A stretch of DNA of 64,000 nucleotides from Rubripirellula obstinata (GCF_001642955.1 NZ_LWSK01000003.1:62001-126000); one strand, 5' to 3'; positions 38,049 through 48,549 are shown, counted from the stretch's first letter. Notes: generated by a model from the letters alone, not told the origin. A program made the numbers and translations.

Positions 38049-38873
38049 TTACGCGCGGGCGAGTAGTTCAGCGACGGCGGCGGCTTGTTCTTGGCGGGCT
38101 GCTTCGCGTCGATCTTGTGAGATCAATTCGTCCAAGTGTAGGCTGCCATCTTTCAATCGAATGATTCGTTTTGCTCGTTCGGCGACCTCGTCTTCGTGCG
38201 TGACCATGATGATCGTTCGGCCTTCTGCACTTAATTGATCAAAGATCGTCAGGATTTCGCCTGTCGTAACAGAATCCAAGTTTCCGGTCGCTTCATCAGC
38301 AAGCACAAACGAAGGATCGTTGATCAGACTTCTGGCGATCGCAACGCGTTGTTGTTGCCCACCGGACAATTGTGTCGGGCGGTGGTCCAAACGATCACCC
38401 AATCCCACTCGCTGGGCAAGTTCAATCGCCCGTTGTCGCTCCTCAGCGCCCAATCGGCCTTGGTAATACAAGGGAACCTGAATGTTCTCGACCACGCTGA
38501 GCTGTTGAATCAAATTGTAGGACTGAAAGATGAATCCAATTCGTTGGCTGCGAATATCAGCCAATTGATCATCATTCATGCGTGCGATGTCATCATCACC
38601 CAGCAAGAACGAGCCACTGGTGGGTTTGTCTAGGCATCCCAGCAAGTTTAGCAGCGTGCTTTTGCCGCTTCCCGACGGCCCCATGATCGCAACATAATCA
38701 CCATTGGGAACATCGAAGGAAACGCCTCGCAGCGCACGCACGGTTTCGCTTTTCAACACGTATTCTTTGGTCAGATTGCGAATCGAAATCGCGATCTCGT
38801 TGCTCGGTATCTCAGTATCGATTGACGAATCCCCGATCGGTTTTGGACTGCCGTAAGCCTTTTGGGTCTTCAT
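38049..38873 (-). CDS. ABC transporter ATPase (MacB/LolD-like)
   Basis: A 274-residue ATPase. Walker A is GPSGSGKS at residues 65-72, the signature LSGGQQQRVAIARS follows at about 163, and Walker B with the catalytic Glu is FVLADEATGNLDS near 185-197. The first 28 residues are an unusual polar extension before the conserved start. It overlaps the adaptor gene by four bases upstream and is 47 bases from the permease downstream, so the three are one operon. The C-terminus has an extra helix rich in Ala/Gln. Confidence 0.94.
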   Translation of the reverse strand: MKTQKAYGSPKPIGDSSIDTEIPSNEIAISIRNLTKEYVLKSETVRALRGVSFDVPNGDYVAIMGPSGSGKSTLLNLLGCLDKPTSGSFLLGDDDIARMNDDQLADIRSQRIGFIFQSYNLIQQLSVVENIQVPLYYQGRLGAEERQRAIELAQRVGLGDRLDHRPTQLSGGQQQRVAIARSLINDPSFVLADEATGNLDSVTTGEILTIFDQLSAEGRTIIMVTHEDEVAERAKRIIRLKDGSLHLDELISQDRREAARQEQAAAVAELLARA

Positions 38874-40519
38874 CCGCTTTCCCCAGCGGTGGCGGCGGTG
38901 GGCTGAACCTTTGAGGTTGATTGAACGGCGGGTTTCTTTGCAGGTCGCTTCTTTCCAACCGCGGGATCGGCTGATTCAGAATCGGATTGTTTTACGGCGG
39001 TAGCAGTCGGTTTCATCCTCATCGCCTTCATGTCACTGTTGTCGTCTTCGATGATCGACGGCAAATTCATCAGTGACAAATGCTCTCGCAGGTTCAAGAC
39101 GACCTTGTCGCCTTCTTTGATGACGCCACCGACACTTGCCATCGTGTCATTGGTCGCCTGCAAATCGACCGAAATCGTTTCAAACTTTTGTTCGCCCTGT
39201 TGAATCAGCGAATACATTTTTCCGCCATGCTCGTAGAGACCTTGGATTGGAATCTGTAACGCGTCATCAAGTTGTTCTACAAAAATCTGCGCCTCGGCAC
39301 TCATGCCCGTGCGGATGTTTTCCGGCGGATCGATGATCTCGATCGTCGTCGCGTATTCTTTCACCGAGGAACTAAACCAACTGCCTGGTTCGGCGTAGCG
39401 GTTTACTTTCTTGACTCGGCCGGTCAGTGTCATTCCTGAAATTGCGTCGATTGAGATCTTCGCTGGCATGCCTGACTTGATCAACGTGATTCGAGATTCG
39501 TTGATGTTGCACTTGACCTGCATTCGGCCCGGGTCGGGCAAGCGAAGGATCGTTTGCTGTTCGCGTACCAGTGCTCCGGGCTCAACAACAAACTCGGCAT
39601 TCCCGCCACGACGACTAAACTTGTTGGCGTAGACAACGACTCCATCGGACGGCGCGTACATCACGCACTTGGCGATTTGTTCCAGAACTTCATCCAATTC
39701 ATTCGATTCTTCTGCCAGCTCACTCTGAGCCGCTTTCAACGATGCGGTGGCGGATTCAATTTCGCTGTTGTATTGAACTAAGAATTTTTCTTTGGTGTAT
39801 TTCCGCAAGACTTCAAGACGGTTCTCAGCAGAATCAAGCTGGGTCACTGCATTGGCGACAGCGTATTCGTCGGCCTGCATTTGCAGTTCTTTGACCAACC
39901 CCTTCGCGACAAGTCGAGCGCTCGATTGAAGTGCCAACGTCGCTCGGGTTTTATTCTGTTCGGCAATCTGAATTTCGCTTTGGATCGCTCGTTCTTCGGT
40001 GATGAAGATGCCTTTCAGGTATTCTTCTTTGGCAATTTCGGATTGCTTCAACAAGGCGGACGCGGTGGACACCATCGCCTCGGCCGTGATGACCTCGATC
40101 TTTTGCGTCTTGAGTTCCAGTTCCAGTTGCGACGTATCCAGTTCGACTAGCTTGTCGCCTTCCTTCACCAGGGTTCCTTCATCGACAACCCACAGGATTG
40201 CTACGCCGCCTTGGCCGCGAGACTTTACTTCGCAAACGATCTCTTTGTTTCGGCTGCTCTCGATCTCACCCTGTTCCAAAACGATGTGGTCAAACGAACC
40301 TCGCGATGCAACTTGCGTGATCAAATCGGCTTGGTTGACCCCTGACTTCGGAGCCGAAAGCACTCGATAGCCAATGCCACCGATGATCGTGGCCAGCACC
40401 AATCCGATCGCCAAAACCCCCACAACTTTGCCGCGGCGATGCATGAGACGGTCGTGGAAGTTTCGCGGCCTTTGCGGGCGCACGGCTAAGTCGGCAAACA
40501 GGAATCGTACACGATTCAT
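38870..40519 (-). CDS. HlyD/MacA-type periplasmic adaptor
   Basis: A 549-residue membrane fusion protein. It has a short cytoplasmic N-terminus, one membrane helix (about 33-54), a lipoyl-type strand, a long coiled-coil hairpin (about 130-250, with TASALLKQSEIAKEEYLKGI-like heptads) and a beta-barrel domain with GRVKKVNRYAEPGSWF; the C-terminal tail of about 45 residues is basic and repetitive. It should link the inner-membrane permease to an outer-membrane TolC-like channel; one is encoded at 46579. It starts the operon and overlaps the ATPase gene by four bases. Confidence 0.88.
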   Translation of the reverse strand: MNRVRFLFADLAVRPQRPRNFHDRLMHRRGKVVGVLAIGLVLATIIGGIGYRVLSAPKSGVNQADLITQVASRGSFDHIVLEQGEIESSRNKEIVCEVKSRGQGGVAILWVVDEGTLVKEGDKLVELDTSQLELELKTQKIEVITAEAMVSTASALLKQSEIAKEEYLKGIFITEERAIQSEIQIAEQNKTRATLALQSSARLVAKGLVKELQMQADEYAVANAVTQLDSAENRLEVLRKYTKEKFLVQYNSEIESATASLKAAQSELAEESNELDEVLEQIAKCVMYAPSDGVVVYANKFSRRGGNAEFVVEPGALVREQQTILRLPDPGRMQVKCNINESRITLIKSGMPAKISIDAISGMTLTGRVKKVNRYAEPGSWFSSSVKEYATTIEIIDPPENIRTGMSAEAQIFVEQLDDALQIPIQGLYEHGGKMYSLIQQGEQKFETISVDLQATNDTMASVGGVIKEGDKVVLNLREHLSLMNLPSIIEDDNSDMKAMRMKPTATAVKQSDSESADPAVGKKRPAKKPAVQSTSKVQPTAATAGESG

Positions 40520-40625
40520 TGTTGGGGAGTTTCTGGGGTGGGAGAAATCAGGCGGGACGAAGGTACAGAAGAGTCGCCCAAGGGGAACCGCCTAAGATAC
40601 CTTCGGTTGTTTCACCTAATTTTAC

Positions 40626-42023
40626 TCAGCCGTCAAAGTATCGGTCCGATTGGATCGACAGATTTGGAGCAATCTTTGCTGATAATTCCGAAGAATCGAG
40701 CGCGTAACGTGAATTAATTTCCACGATGACCCCATCGGCGACCGTTGCACCGGCCGATTCGGCCCAGCTTCGATGCTGGTCAGAGATCGCTTTCTTTGCC
40801 AGCGAAGCTGTGTCGGTTTCAGCGCCTTCGGCGTTTTTGACGGGTGCGAAGACATTGCCCGGCAAGCCTTCGACCACAAACGCGTTGGCGGCCAGCGGCA
40901 GCAGATCGAAAATAAATCGCTCGAACTTGACTGCGTTGGGCGACGACGGCTCAACCAATTGCCCCTGTGCATCCAAGTGTGGAACCTTCTTTGATGCCCG
41001 GTGGAAGGGTAACGCCGAGCTGGATTTCGCCATCCGACGCAAGAAAGCGATGTCGATGACGTGAACACCGATACTGCCCGCCCATAACTTTAACGATCCG
41101 TCTTCGTTGGTGACCTGAGCCGCGGATTCTGGCAGATCGCTGTATTCGATGATCTGCACTTTGCCATCGACCACCACCACGTTGCCAACCTTCTCCATCG
41201 GGTAACGTTTGCGAACGACCTGGCTGGTCATCTCACTTTTCGACAAGATGTGATGCCCGATGAAGGCCGGATCACAAAGGTTCGCCAGCGGGTTATCGAC
41301 TTGGATGTAGGCCAGATACTTGACCCCACGTGCATCCGCGTCATCGAGAGAGCCGCTGCGATCGAGTGCGCGAACAGTTCCGCCGTGACCATCAGGACTA
41401 AGAGCCAGCGAATCTTTTGCGGCTAATAACAACTGACCGGAATCAGCATCGACTGCCGGCATTGTGCCTTGCTTAAAGATCTTGACTTGCGACGGATCCA
41501 GCCCCAGATAGTTGTTCGATTCAAAGTACTGCCGCGTGTCGCTGTCGGTCGCTTCGCTGGTCATCACATAGAAAGGAATCGTGACGCCGTAGCGTTTCCC
41601 GATCGCAATCAATCGATCTGCGAAAACCTCGAACAGCGTGCGCTGGGAAACAGGTCCGATGGGGAACATGCCTTTGGGTTTATCGAATCCCAATCGCGTT
41701 CCCTGTCCACCCGCGACAACTACCGCCCCGACTTGACCGGCTCGCAAGGCATCTTCGCCCGCCTGGATTGCTTGATCGATCGACCAATCACAACCGGTGC
41801 CGTCGGCGTTGACCGATGGCGGCGATCCCGCAGATTCTGCCATCGCTGCGAAGTCTTGTTTTTCGTCTTCGCCCGCGATCAGGGTCGCCAACTGATCGAA
41901 GTCAATGTCGCCAATCTGAGCGGAAAGTTTTTCTTTTCCTGCGTCGCTCAGTTCATCCCAAAATCGAATGGCACTGGATTGACCGTGAGTTTCAAGCGTG
42001 TCGCGAAGAGTTTGTTCGTTCAT
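40626..42023 (-). CDS. UDP-sugar pyrophosphorylase, eukaryotic (UAP1/UDPGP) type
   Basis: A 465-residue nucleotidyltransferase with the UDPGP-family loop VVVAGGQGTRLGFDKPKGMF (about 100-119), which binds UTP, and IQVDNPLANLCDPAFIG-like and KLWAGSIGVHVIDI regions further on. The loop with G-Q-G-T-R-L-G resembles eukaryotic UDP-N-acetylglucosamine pyrophosphorylases rather than bacterial GlmU or GalU. It would make UDP-GlcNAc or a related UDP-sugar in the cytoplasm. I choose the ATG at 42023; another in-frame ATG at 42080 would overlap the upstream lplA gene by 19 bases and adds a basic, poorly conserved N-terminus. Neither start has a clear ribosome site. Confidence 0.85.
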   Translation of the reverse strand: MNEQTLRDTLETHGQSSAIRFWDELSDAGKEKLSAQIGDIDFDQLATLIAGEDEKQDFAAMAESAGSPPSVNADGTGCDWSIDQAIQAGEDALRAGQVGAVVVAGGQGTRLGFDKPKGMFPIGPVSQRTLFEVFADRLIAIGKRYGVTIPFYVMTSEATDSDTRQYFESNNYLGLDPSQVKIFKQGTMPAVDADSGQLLLAAKDSLALSPDGHGGTVRALDRSGSLDDADARGVKYLAYIQVDNPLANLCDPAFIGHHILSKSEMTSQVVRKRYPMEKVGNVVVVDGKVQIIEYSDLPESAAQVTNEDGSLKLWAGSIGVHVIDIAFLRRMAKSSSALPFHRASKKVPHLDAQGQLVEPSSPNAVKFERFIFDLLPLAANAFVVEGLPGNVFAPVKNAEGAETDTASLAKKAISDQHRSWAESAGATVADGVIVEINSRYALDSSELSAKIAPNLSIQSDRYFDG

Positions 42024-42061
42024 GATATTCAAAAATCGGAGTGGTTGAAATTTTGTTTTCT

Positions 42062-42793
42062 TTAGTGACGAAAACGCCACGAGTCTAAATCATATCTTTC
42101 GGATTGCAATTTCGATGCGCGGTCAAAGTAGTCATCGATTGAAACAGCATCGATGGCTAAAAACTGTTCCCTTAGGTCGCTAGCCAAAACTGTTGGATCT
42201 AATTCAACGTTGGTGACAAACGAATCATGTGATCGAGATTGGCGATAATCGGGTTGGCGGGGTGCGAAGTCCAGACATGACGCCAACAGATCCAGGTCGA
42301 AATCGTAGAGCACGGTTCCATGATAGAGCAAATGCTGGCGAGCGATTCGCAGACTGTTGCCAGAGAATTTCCTGTTTTGCCAGGTCAAATCACAAATTCC
42401 CTGATGCACCGCGTCGGGAACCTGGTTTTGGACGGCGGCCAGAACTCGATTCATGACGTAAAGATGCGCCTGATCTATTTTTTGAAGGCCTGGGTGCTGT
42501 TGGAAACTCAGCAGGACGCTGTACATCATGCACCCTGGGCCTCCCATCACGGTCGCACCGCCACTGCTCCGCCGTTGGATGGAAATTCCGTTTGCTTCGC
42601 AACGCTGCCGATCGACTTCGTCGTCAACCTTTGATGACCGTCCCAGCACAATCGTTGGCTGATCAAACTCCCAAATACGAAGTCGCTCGGCAGATCCAGC
42701 TTCCTCTGCTTGAAACAACATTGCTTCGTCGATCGCCAATTGCATCGACGGCGAACGCGCAGCCTGGTCGGTATCAACCCACTTCATCGTCAC
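42062..42793 (-). CDS. Lipoate-protein ligase A family protein
   Basis: A 243-residue protein of the BPL/LplA/LipB fold. The motifs RRSSGGATVMGGPGCMMYS (about 74-92) and QNRKFSGNSLRIARQHLLYHG (lysine near 141) are those of lipoate attachment enzymes, which transfer lipoyl-AMP to the lysine of 2-oxoacid dehydrogenase or glycine-cleavage subunits. Start at 42793, 17 bases after the giant permease gene, so co-transcription with it is possible although the functions differ. The separate C-terminal adenylation-aiding domain is absent, as in shorter members. Confidence 0.85.
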   Translation of the reverse strand: MTMKWVDTDQAARSPSMQLAIDEAMLFQAEEAGSAERLRIWEFDQPTIVLGRSSKVDDEVDRQRCEANGISIQRRSSGGATVMGGPGCMMYSVLLSFQQHPGLQKIDQAHLYVMNRVLAAVQNQVPDAVHQGICDLTWQNRKFSGNSLRIARQHLLYHGTVLYDFDLDLLASCLDFAPRQPDYRQSRSHDSFVTNVELDPTVLASDLREQFLAIDAVSIDDYFDRASKLQSERYDLDSWRFRH

Positions 42794-42810
42794 GATTTCT
42801 TTACCAATGT

Positions 42811-45800
42811 TTATTGTGCTCTTAATGAATCAATCAGCGGCATGCGGCTGATTCGACGTGTTGCCAACCATCCTGCACCTAAGCCAAACAGCAAAATGCC
42901 GACCACAATCATGACCGGTTCGACGATCGGTGGTCGGACCCCAGAAAACCAAGCATGGGGCAAGACCGCTAGAACCGCGCACAATAATCCACAGCCAATT
43001 CCCATCACCAACAATGAAGCCGTTTCCGTGATCACCATCAAACTCAAACGGCTGCGTGTAAAGCCCATCGATCGCATCACCGCCAATTCACTTCGTCGTT
43101 CGATCACGCTGCGAATTTGCGCAACGGCCAAGCCAACGGTGCCCAACAACAATCCGAGCGCCCCCAAACTCTGGAAGGTTCGCAGGTAAGTATTCTGCAC
43201 CGCCAACATGCCAGCCAACACATCACTGGCACTGGAAACATCCATTCCAACGTCACCCAACCGGCTTTCTAGCAACGCGGAAACGGTGTCCGCTTTCTCG
43301 GCAGGAGTGTCGAACAAAAAGAACTGATAACCGCTGATGTCGGGGAAGGTTGTCTCGAAATTGGTTTCGCCAATCAGCAGTTGGCCTTGCAACACTGAAT
43401 TGGAAAGCAGGCCGACCACTTCAAAGAAAACCGGCTTTCCAGCTTCGTACTCGAACGATTTGACTTGACCAATCCCACCCGTCATTTGCAAACTCCACAT
43501 CGCCGTGTTCTGGTCAATCACAACGGGAATCGGATCTGATTCAGTTCCACTCGCGTGCCTAGAAAGATTGTCCCAAGGCGTTTCACCTTCTTGCAAATCG
43601 GCGTGGGATGCCCAGTCAAATCCTGCGATTGAATCGCGGCGATTGATCAGATTACCGAATTTAGTTGGCACTCCGATCACGGTCGGTTTAGTCGCTTGAT
43701 ACAGATTGTTGCAACTGGCGTCCTGGCCCAATCGCAATCGCATCGGCGCGATCGTGATTTCATTCAAATCCGCGGCCGAACGACCAAACGTTTCTTGGCG
43801 AGCTTTTGGATCCTGCAAGTCGATGAAGACCGGCTGGGCTGATCTCGCCATCAACTCAAAACCGCCCGTTCCACCTTCACTTGGTTGCAAACGAAAAGCG
43901 GAGATGGCAATGATCAAGAACGATGCAACTGCCATCAAACCGATCGTCATCGTGCTTCGCAGTGGTCGCCGTGATGCGTTTAAGGTTGACAATCGTGAAA
44001 TCGACAATGGCGTCTCTTTCGCGCCGAGTGAATGTCGCCCTTGAGCCAGACGGTGAAAGATCGCCAGCAACGCAGCCATTAACAGCATCATCCCGCCACC
44101 AATGAAGCCGCCCGCCGCTGCTTGTCCGCCGCTGATCGCACCGAAGCAACCCAGCAACAACGCAAACACCGCCATGCCACGAGCGATCCAAGGGATTCGC
44201 GAACTTTTTGTATTCGAAGTTGAATACGATACGACATCGACATCGCCGCCACCGAGTAATCGTTGGGCGTTCACTTTGGTTAGCCAACGCGTCGTGAACC
44301 AAAGCGTCATCGCCGCAGTTGCGAAGCCGGCGATCGCGCCGATCGCCAAGCTGGTGAACGTGTAATGAAACGTCAAAAACGGAACCGTCACCGCGCCGAC
44401 CCATGCGGTTCGCAGTGCCCACAGCACACACCAGGCATAGGCAATGCCGCCAACGATTCCCAGCATCGCTCCGATACCGCTGGTGATGACGCCTTCGCCC
44501 ATCATTGCGGCGCGGGTTGTTGATGGCGTCCAGCCCATCGCCATCATCGTGCCCATTTGCTGAGTTCGTTCGGTCAATCCCAGTCGCAACAACATCGCGA
44601 TTAGCAAAACCGCTGCTGCGATGACAAAGAAGCTGAGTGCCAAGAACAGACCGTCAAACGGCGTCGTTCCCCGCGACGCTGCAAGCTGTTGACGTCGAAT
44701 CGGAATCGCTTCCCAGCCAAGATCACTCAAATGCGGACGCAGCAACTCGTTGATCTTACTTTGCAAACTTTCTAAATCCGTTGCAGCCGCCGCGTCGATC
44801 CGCAATGAAGTAGTATCGCCAAATCGACTGCCAAACAAACGATGGCCTTCAGAGAGCGGCAAGAATGCCTTAGGCGTTAAACGATAGTCGTTCCAGTAAT
44901 CATCGTCGGCGCTGTTGATTTTTCTTTGCAACTGAAACGGAAGATCCCAATCGCTGATCGAATCTTGGTCCGTCACCCCTGGGACAAGCGGCGTCAAATC
45001 GGGATCGTTGTAAACGGTGGGTGGCTGATCAAATTGGGCGGCGCTGCGACGTCGGTAAGGACGTGATGGCTCGGTGATCGGGACAACTTCGGTGACGACC
45101 GCATCGAAGTATCGTTCGATCTCTTTGCCGTTTTCAACTTCCGGTTCGTAGTAGGCGACCCGCAACTTTGTCCCAACTTCCGCCCCCAGTTGCTCCGATG
45201 CCCACGAATTGATCACCAACGGAACAACAGTCGAATCACTTTTTGAGCTTTCCGATGCGGGGATCGTGAAATCGAGAGGCACGTCGTTTGACGAATCCAT
45301 CGCGGTGATGGTGCTGTAGGGGACCGAGGCGACGACGGCACCCGATTCGTCTAATCGCTCGATTGCGTTGGCGAGGTAAGTGGTGATGGGAACGACTTTT
45401 TGGCTGCCAAATTCACGGATCACTTCGTCAACGACGGTTTCGGGCAACAACAGTCGATCACTAGTCAGCGTGTAGTAATCAAAGACGGCCTCGTCTTCAA
45501 AATTCTTCGTGATTCGGCGGAGTGAAAGTCCGAGATCATCCACACCAACGTTCAAGTCACCGGTTTCAATCTCGCGATCAAACAGCAACATGTTGGCTTG
45601 TCCATCGCGGTCCAACACCTCGCCAATCAACGTTCGTGACACATAGATGTTTTGCGGTGCTGCTTGGCTGGGCGAGAGCGAAAACCGGCCGAGTCCTCGG
45701 TCTTCGATCACCGCGACGACTTTCATTCTCGGCAAGCCTTCGCTGGTCGCGTCTCGACGCCCCAGCGGGCTGTCTGCTGGCACCGCTTGTTCGGCGGGCA

Positions 45801-46299
45801 GACGAACCGTGATCAGGTCGCCTTTCTGGACGCCCAATTCATCGGCCGCCGAAGCATTGATCACCACGCCATCATCGCTGGGGAATTCGGCGGGCCGGAT
45901 TCCCAACGAATCCAGGTTCCAGAAATCCTGGTCGATGCCAATGATCTGAACGGACCCCGCACGACGAATCAGGTCGGAACCGTCATCGTTGTCATCCGAG
46001 TCGACTTTTGATTCAGCGATTCCGGTGGGAAAGTAGATCAGCGGAATGGGCTGAAGGTCATCACCCGCAATCCCGTCCGAATCAAAGAATCCCATCGGAG
46101 CGACCATCGACTCGGTCGATCCAAGACGCTGGATCGTCAAATCGGCCAAGCTGCCACGCATCGAATCGCCGACCAGCAAAGCGCCCGTGATCACGGCGGT
46201 TGCGGTCGCCACTCCGATCGCCACCGCTGCTGAAATTCGCCAATAATGGCGGATGGATGCGAGGATGAATCCCCAAGTCGAAAGCGGAGCAGAGGTCAC
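42811..46299 (-). CDS. Giant FtsX-like ABC permease (1162 aa, two permease halves)
   Basis: One polypeptide with two FtsX domains: the first with helices at about 565-590, 608-637 and 660-690, the second at about 1053-1075, 1095-1125 and 1130-1150. Further helices lie near 20-42, 724-760 and 795-815. Between them lie two large periplasmic domains. GLTERTQQMGTMMAMG (about 581-596) and IERRSELAVMRSMGF (about 1085-1099) are the ATPase-contact loops of the two halves. This double arrangement is like permeases of LolCDE-type or AttFGH-type exporters. No ATPase is directly adjacent; the nearest is at 38049. The gene ends 17 bases before lplA and is divergent from the TolC-like gene, with 279 bases between. 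Confidence 0.85.
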   Translation of the reverse strand: MTSAPLSTWGFILASIRHYWRISAAVAIGVATATAVITGALLVGDSMRGSLADLTIQRLGSTESMVAPMGFFDSDGIAGDDLQPIPLIYFPTGIAESKVDSDDNDDGSDLIRRAGSVQIIGIDQDFWNLDSLGIRPAEFPSDDGVVINASAADELGVQKGDLITVRLPAEQAVPADSPLGRRDATSEGLPRMKVVAVIEDRGLGRFSLSPSQAAPQNIYVSRTLIGEVLDRDGQANMLLFDREIETGDLNVGVDDLGLSLRRITKNFEDEAVFDYYTLTSDRLLLPETVVDEVIREFGSQKVVPITTYLANAIERLDESGAVVASVPYSTITAMDSSNDVPLDFTIPASESSKSDSTVVPLVINSWASEQLGAEVGTKLRVAYYEPEVENGKEIERYFDAVVTEVVPITEPSRPYRRRSAAQFDQPPTVYNDPDLTPLVPGVTDQDSISDWDLPFQLQRKINSADDDYWNDYRLTPKAFLPLSEGHRLFGSRFGDTTSLRIDAAAATDLESLQSKINELLRPHLSDLGWEAIPIRRQQLAASRGTTPFDGLFLALSFFVIAAAVLLIAMLLRLGLTERTQQMGTMMAMGWTPSTTRAAMMGEGVITSGIGAMLGIVGGIAYAWCVLWALRTAWVGAVTVPFLTFHYTFTSLAIGAIAGFATAAMTLWFTTRWLTKVNAQRLLGGGDVDVVSYSTSNTKSSRIPWIARGMAVFALLLGCFGAISGGQAAAGGFIGGGMMLLMAALLAIFHRLAQGRHSLGAKETPLSISRLSTLNASRRPLRSTMTIGLMAVASFLIIAISAFRLQPSEGGTGGFELMARSAQPVFIDLQDPKARQETFGRSAADLNEITIAPMRLRLGQDASCNNLYQATKPTVIGVPTKFGNLINRRDSIAGFDWASHADLQEGETPWDNLSRHASGTESDPIPVVIDQNTAMWSLQMTGGIGQVKSFEYEAGKPVFFEVVGLLSNSVLQGQLLIGETNFETTFPDISGYQFFLFDTPAEKADTVSALLESRLGDVGMDVSSASDVLAGMLAVQNTYLRTFQSLGALGLLLGTVGLAVAQIRSVIERRSELAVMRSMGFTRSRLSLMVITETASLLVMGIGCGLLCAVLAVLPHAWFSGVRPPIVEPVMIVVGILLFGLGAGWLATRRISRMPLIDSLRAQ

Positions 46300-46578
46300 G
46301 GAAACGATCGTATGAATTAGGTCGATTGGTTCAATTAAACAGGAACCCTTCCATCATATCGGCGATTGAAAAGCAAAGTAGGCCGCAACCCTGGCAGTCT
46401 TTAACGCTTCGCAGGGTTCTGTGTCGTCTACACCTTGCGACGCCTGCAATGGCTCTAGCAGGACAGGTGTTCCCTAGCCCGAATGCGAACCGATACCAAG
46501 CACCAGACGGAACTGACGAAGGACAGAACATTCTGACATGACCGGTTCAAGGATGAACCCCTGGTACGACTGAATACA

Positions 46579-48549
46579 GTGCGACTGAATACTCAAACTG
46601 AAACAACTGGACATGCACGCGCGGTAATCGCGTTTGTCATGCTGGGCTCAGTTATTGCGATCGCTGGTTGTGCATCGAATCGCAATGCACCAACGGACAC
46701 CCTTGCCCAATCCGAACCGCAGCAGCAGCGTTCGCCGTTCATGCCAGCGTCGTTTTTGCAAAACACGCCGTTAATTTCAGAGAATCAGTCGCCGTATCAG
46801 CGTGATGATCCGAGTCGAACCGCGGACAGTCTGATCGACGAACTTGAAGACGCCCTGCAGCTTGCGGATGTCAATCAGCAAAAAGAACGGCAAATCGGTG
46901 ACGTTGGGTTGTCGGGCCAGACCTATTCCGAAGTCGCCCAGCCTCGCAACGCGACCGAGTTGCCTGAAAACTTTCGGGATCTAACCGAGTCCGAAATGCT
47001 GTCGATCGCGATGGCGAATAGCCCTGTGCTAAGACCGCTTGGAATTCGGATTCTGGAGAACCCAGACGCCGCCACCACGTTGCTGGACCCCGCGATCGCC
47101 CAGTCCGATCCGTTCTTTGGTCCCGATGCAGCTTTGTCCGCTTTTGATTCACAACTTAGCGCCGGCCTGAACACGCAAAACAATGATCGTGTTTTCAACA
47201 ACACCATTCTTGGCGGCGATGTCCAGGAACTAACGCAGGACTTCAGCACCGCGAATGCAGGTCTTCGCAAGCAGACGATCTCCGGTGCAACGATCAATCT
47301 TGGTGCGTTGCATCAGTACGACAACAACAATCGCGACGGCAACCGTTTTCGAAACTACTGGGAAACGCAATACGAAGCCAGCATTCGTCAGCCTCTGTTG
47401 CAAGGTGCTGGCCGTGATTTCAATCTGATCGCAGGCCCCAATGCAAGACCAGGGTTTAACTTTTCAAACGGGATCGTGATCGCTCGTTTGAACGTCAAGA
47501 TGACCGAGACTGACTTTGAAATCGAAGTTCGTGATTTTGTTCGCGATCTGTACACAGCTTACTGGGGATTGCAGCAACAATACGAAAACGCTCGCAACAT
47601 TCACGTCGCTAAAGATCTGGCTTATCAAACGTGGCAGTCCGTGCTGGCTCGTCGTCAGGCCAAATTGACCGGTGGCGAAGCAAACAAAGAGGCGCAGGCA
47701 CGTGCTCGCTATTATGGTTTCGTTCGACAACTACAAACAGCACTCGGTGGTGATGCTGGGCAGACCGGCCTGTACGTTAGTGAACGCAACCTGCGTCGTT
47801 TGATGGGGCTACCTATCGTCGATCATCAATTGCTTCGACCGATCGATGAAGCGCCCACCGTTCGGTTTCGTTTTGATTTTGATAATCTGGCCAGCCGAGC
47901 TATCGGTCAGCGGGCGGAGTTGACTCGGCAATCGCTGCGAGTTCAACAAGAAGAACAGAGACTGATCGCGTCCAAGAATTTCTTGTTGCCGCAATTGGAC
48001 ATGATCGGACGTTATCGAATGCGAGGCTTTGGTGACGATTTGACCGGTGGTGGTGAACGCTTTGCGAGTGCCTACAAAGATCTATTTTCGCTTGATCATC
48101 AGGAATGGGAATTCGGCGTTGAGATGGGTGTCGCGGCCGGACGCCGACAAGCCCACGCGGCGGTCCGAAACGCATCGCTGCAGGTTCGCCGTGAACGATC
48201 GGTATTGATCGAACAGCAGCGAACGGTTCGACATCAGGTTGCCGATGCGCACGCCGAAGTTGCATCAAGCTACGCTGCGTTAGAAGCGTCGATGGCGCAA
48301 GTCGATGCGGCGTCCGAGCGGTTGCGGGCATCGCAGGTGCAGTTCAAAGCGGATAAAATACAAATCGAGTTTTTGCTGGAGGCTCAAGAAGAATTGCTAC
48401 GGGCTCAAACTCAGTTAGCTGGCGATGTCGCGAGGTACGCAATTTCGCTGGTCAACATCGGGACCGTGGGCGGGTCTCTTTTGGATGACGTTGGAATTCA
48501 CATTCATCGCGGTTGCTGTGGCAACCAATTGATTTACGCCGGACAGTAA
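46579..48549 (+). CDS. TolC-like outer membrane efflux lipoprotein
   Basis: A 656-residue protein starting at GTG. The export signal ends in the lipobox Ala-Gly-Cys at C31 (VIAIAGCASNRN), so the channel subunit is lipid-anchored. About 110 polar residues precede the duplicated TolC helical repeats (NARNIHVAKDLAYQTWQSVL and AHAAVRNASLQVRRERSVLI regions with long Ala/Glu/Gln-rich heptads). It should form the outer membrane conduit for the efflux genes on the other strand. Its stop overlaps the start of the DUF3859 gene by one base (TAATG). The ribosome site is weak. The 279-base gap upstream is shared with the giant permease gene and includes a hairpin-like tract. Confidence 0.88.
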   Translation: MRLNTQTETTGHARAVIAFVMLGSVIAIAGCASNRNAPTDTLAQSEPQQQRSPFMPASFLQNTPLISENQSPYQRDDPSRTADSLIDELEDALQLADVNQQKERQIGDVGLSGQTYSEVAQPRNATELPENFRDLTESEMLSIAMANSPVLRPLGIRILENPDAATTLLDPAIAQSDPFFGPDAALSAFDSQLSAGLNTQNNDRVFNNTILGGDVQELTQDFSTANAGLRKQTISGATINLGALHQYDNNNRDGNRFRNYWETQYEASIRQPLLQGAGRDFNLIAGPNARPGFNFSNGIVIARLNVKMTETDFEIEVRDFVRDLYTAYWGLQQQYENARNIHVAKDLAYQTWQSVLARRQAKLTGGEANKEAQARARYYGFVRQLQTALGGDAGQTGLYVSERNLRRLMGLPIVDHQLLRPIDEAPTVRFRFDFDNLASRAIGQRAELTRQSLRVQQEEQRLIASKNFLLPQLDMIGRYRMRGFGDDLTGGGERFASAYKDLFSLDHQEWEFGVEMGVAAGRRQAHAAVRNASLQVRRERSVLIEQQRTVRHQVADAHAEVASSYAALEASMAQVDAASERLRASQVQFKADKIQIEFLLEAQEELLRAQTQLAGDVARYAISLVNIGTVGGSLLDDVGIHIHRGCCGNQLIYAGQ

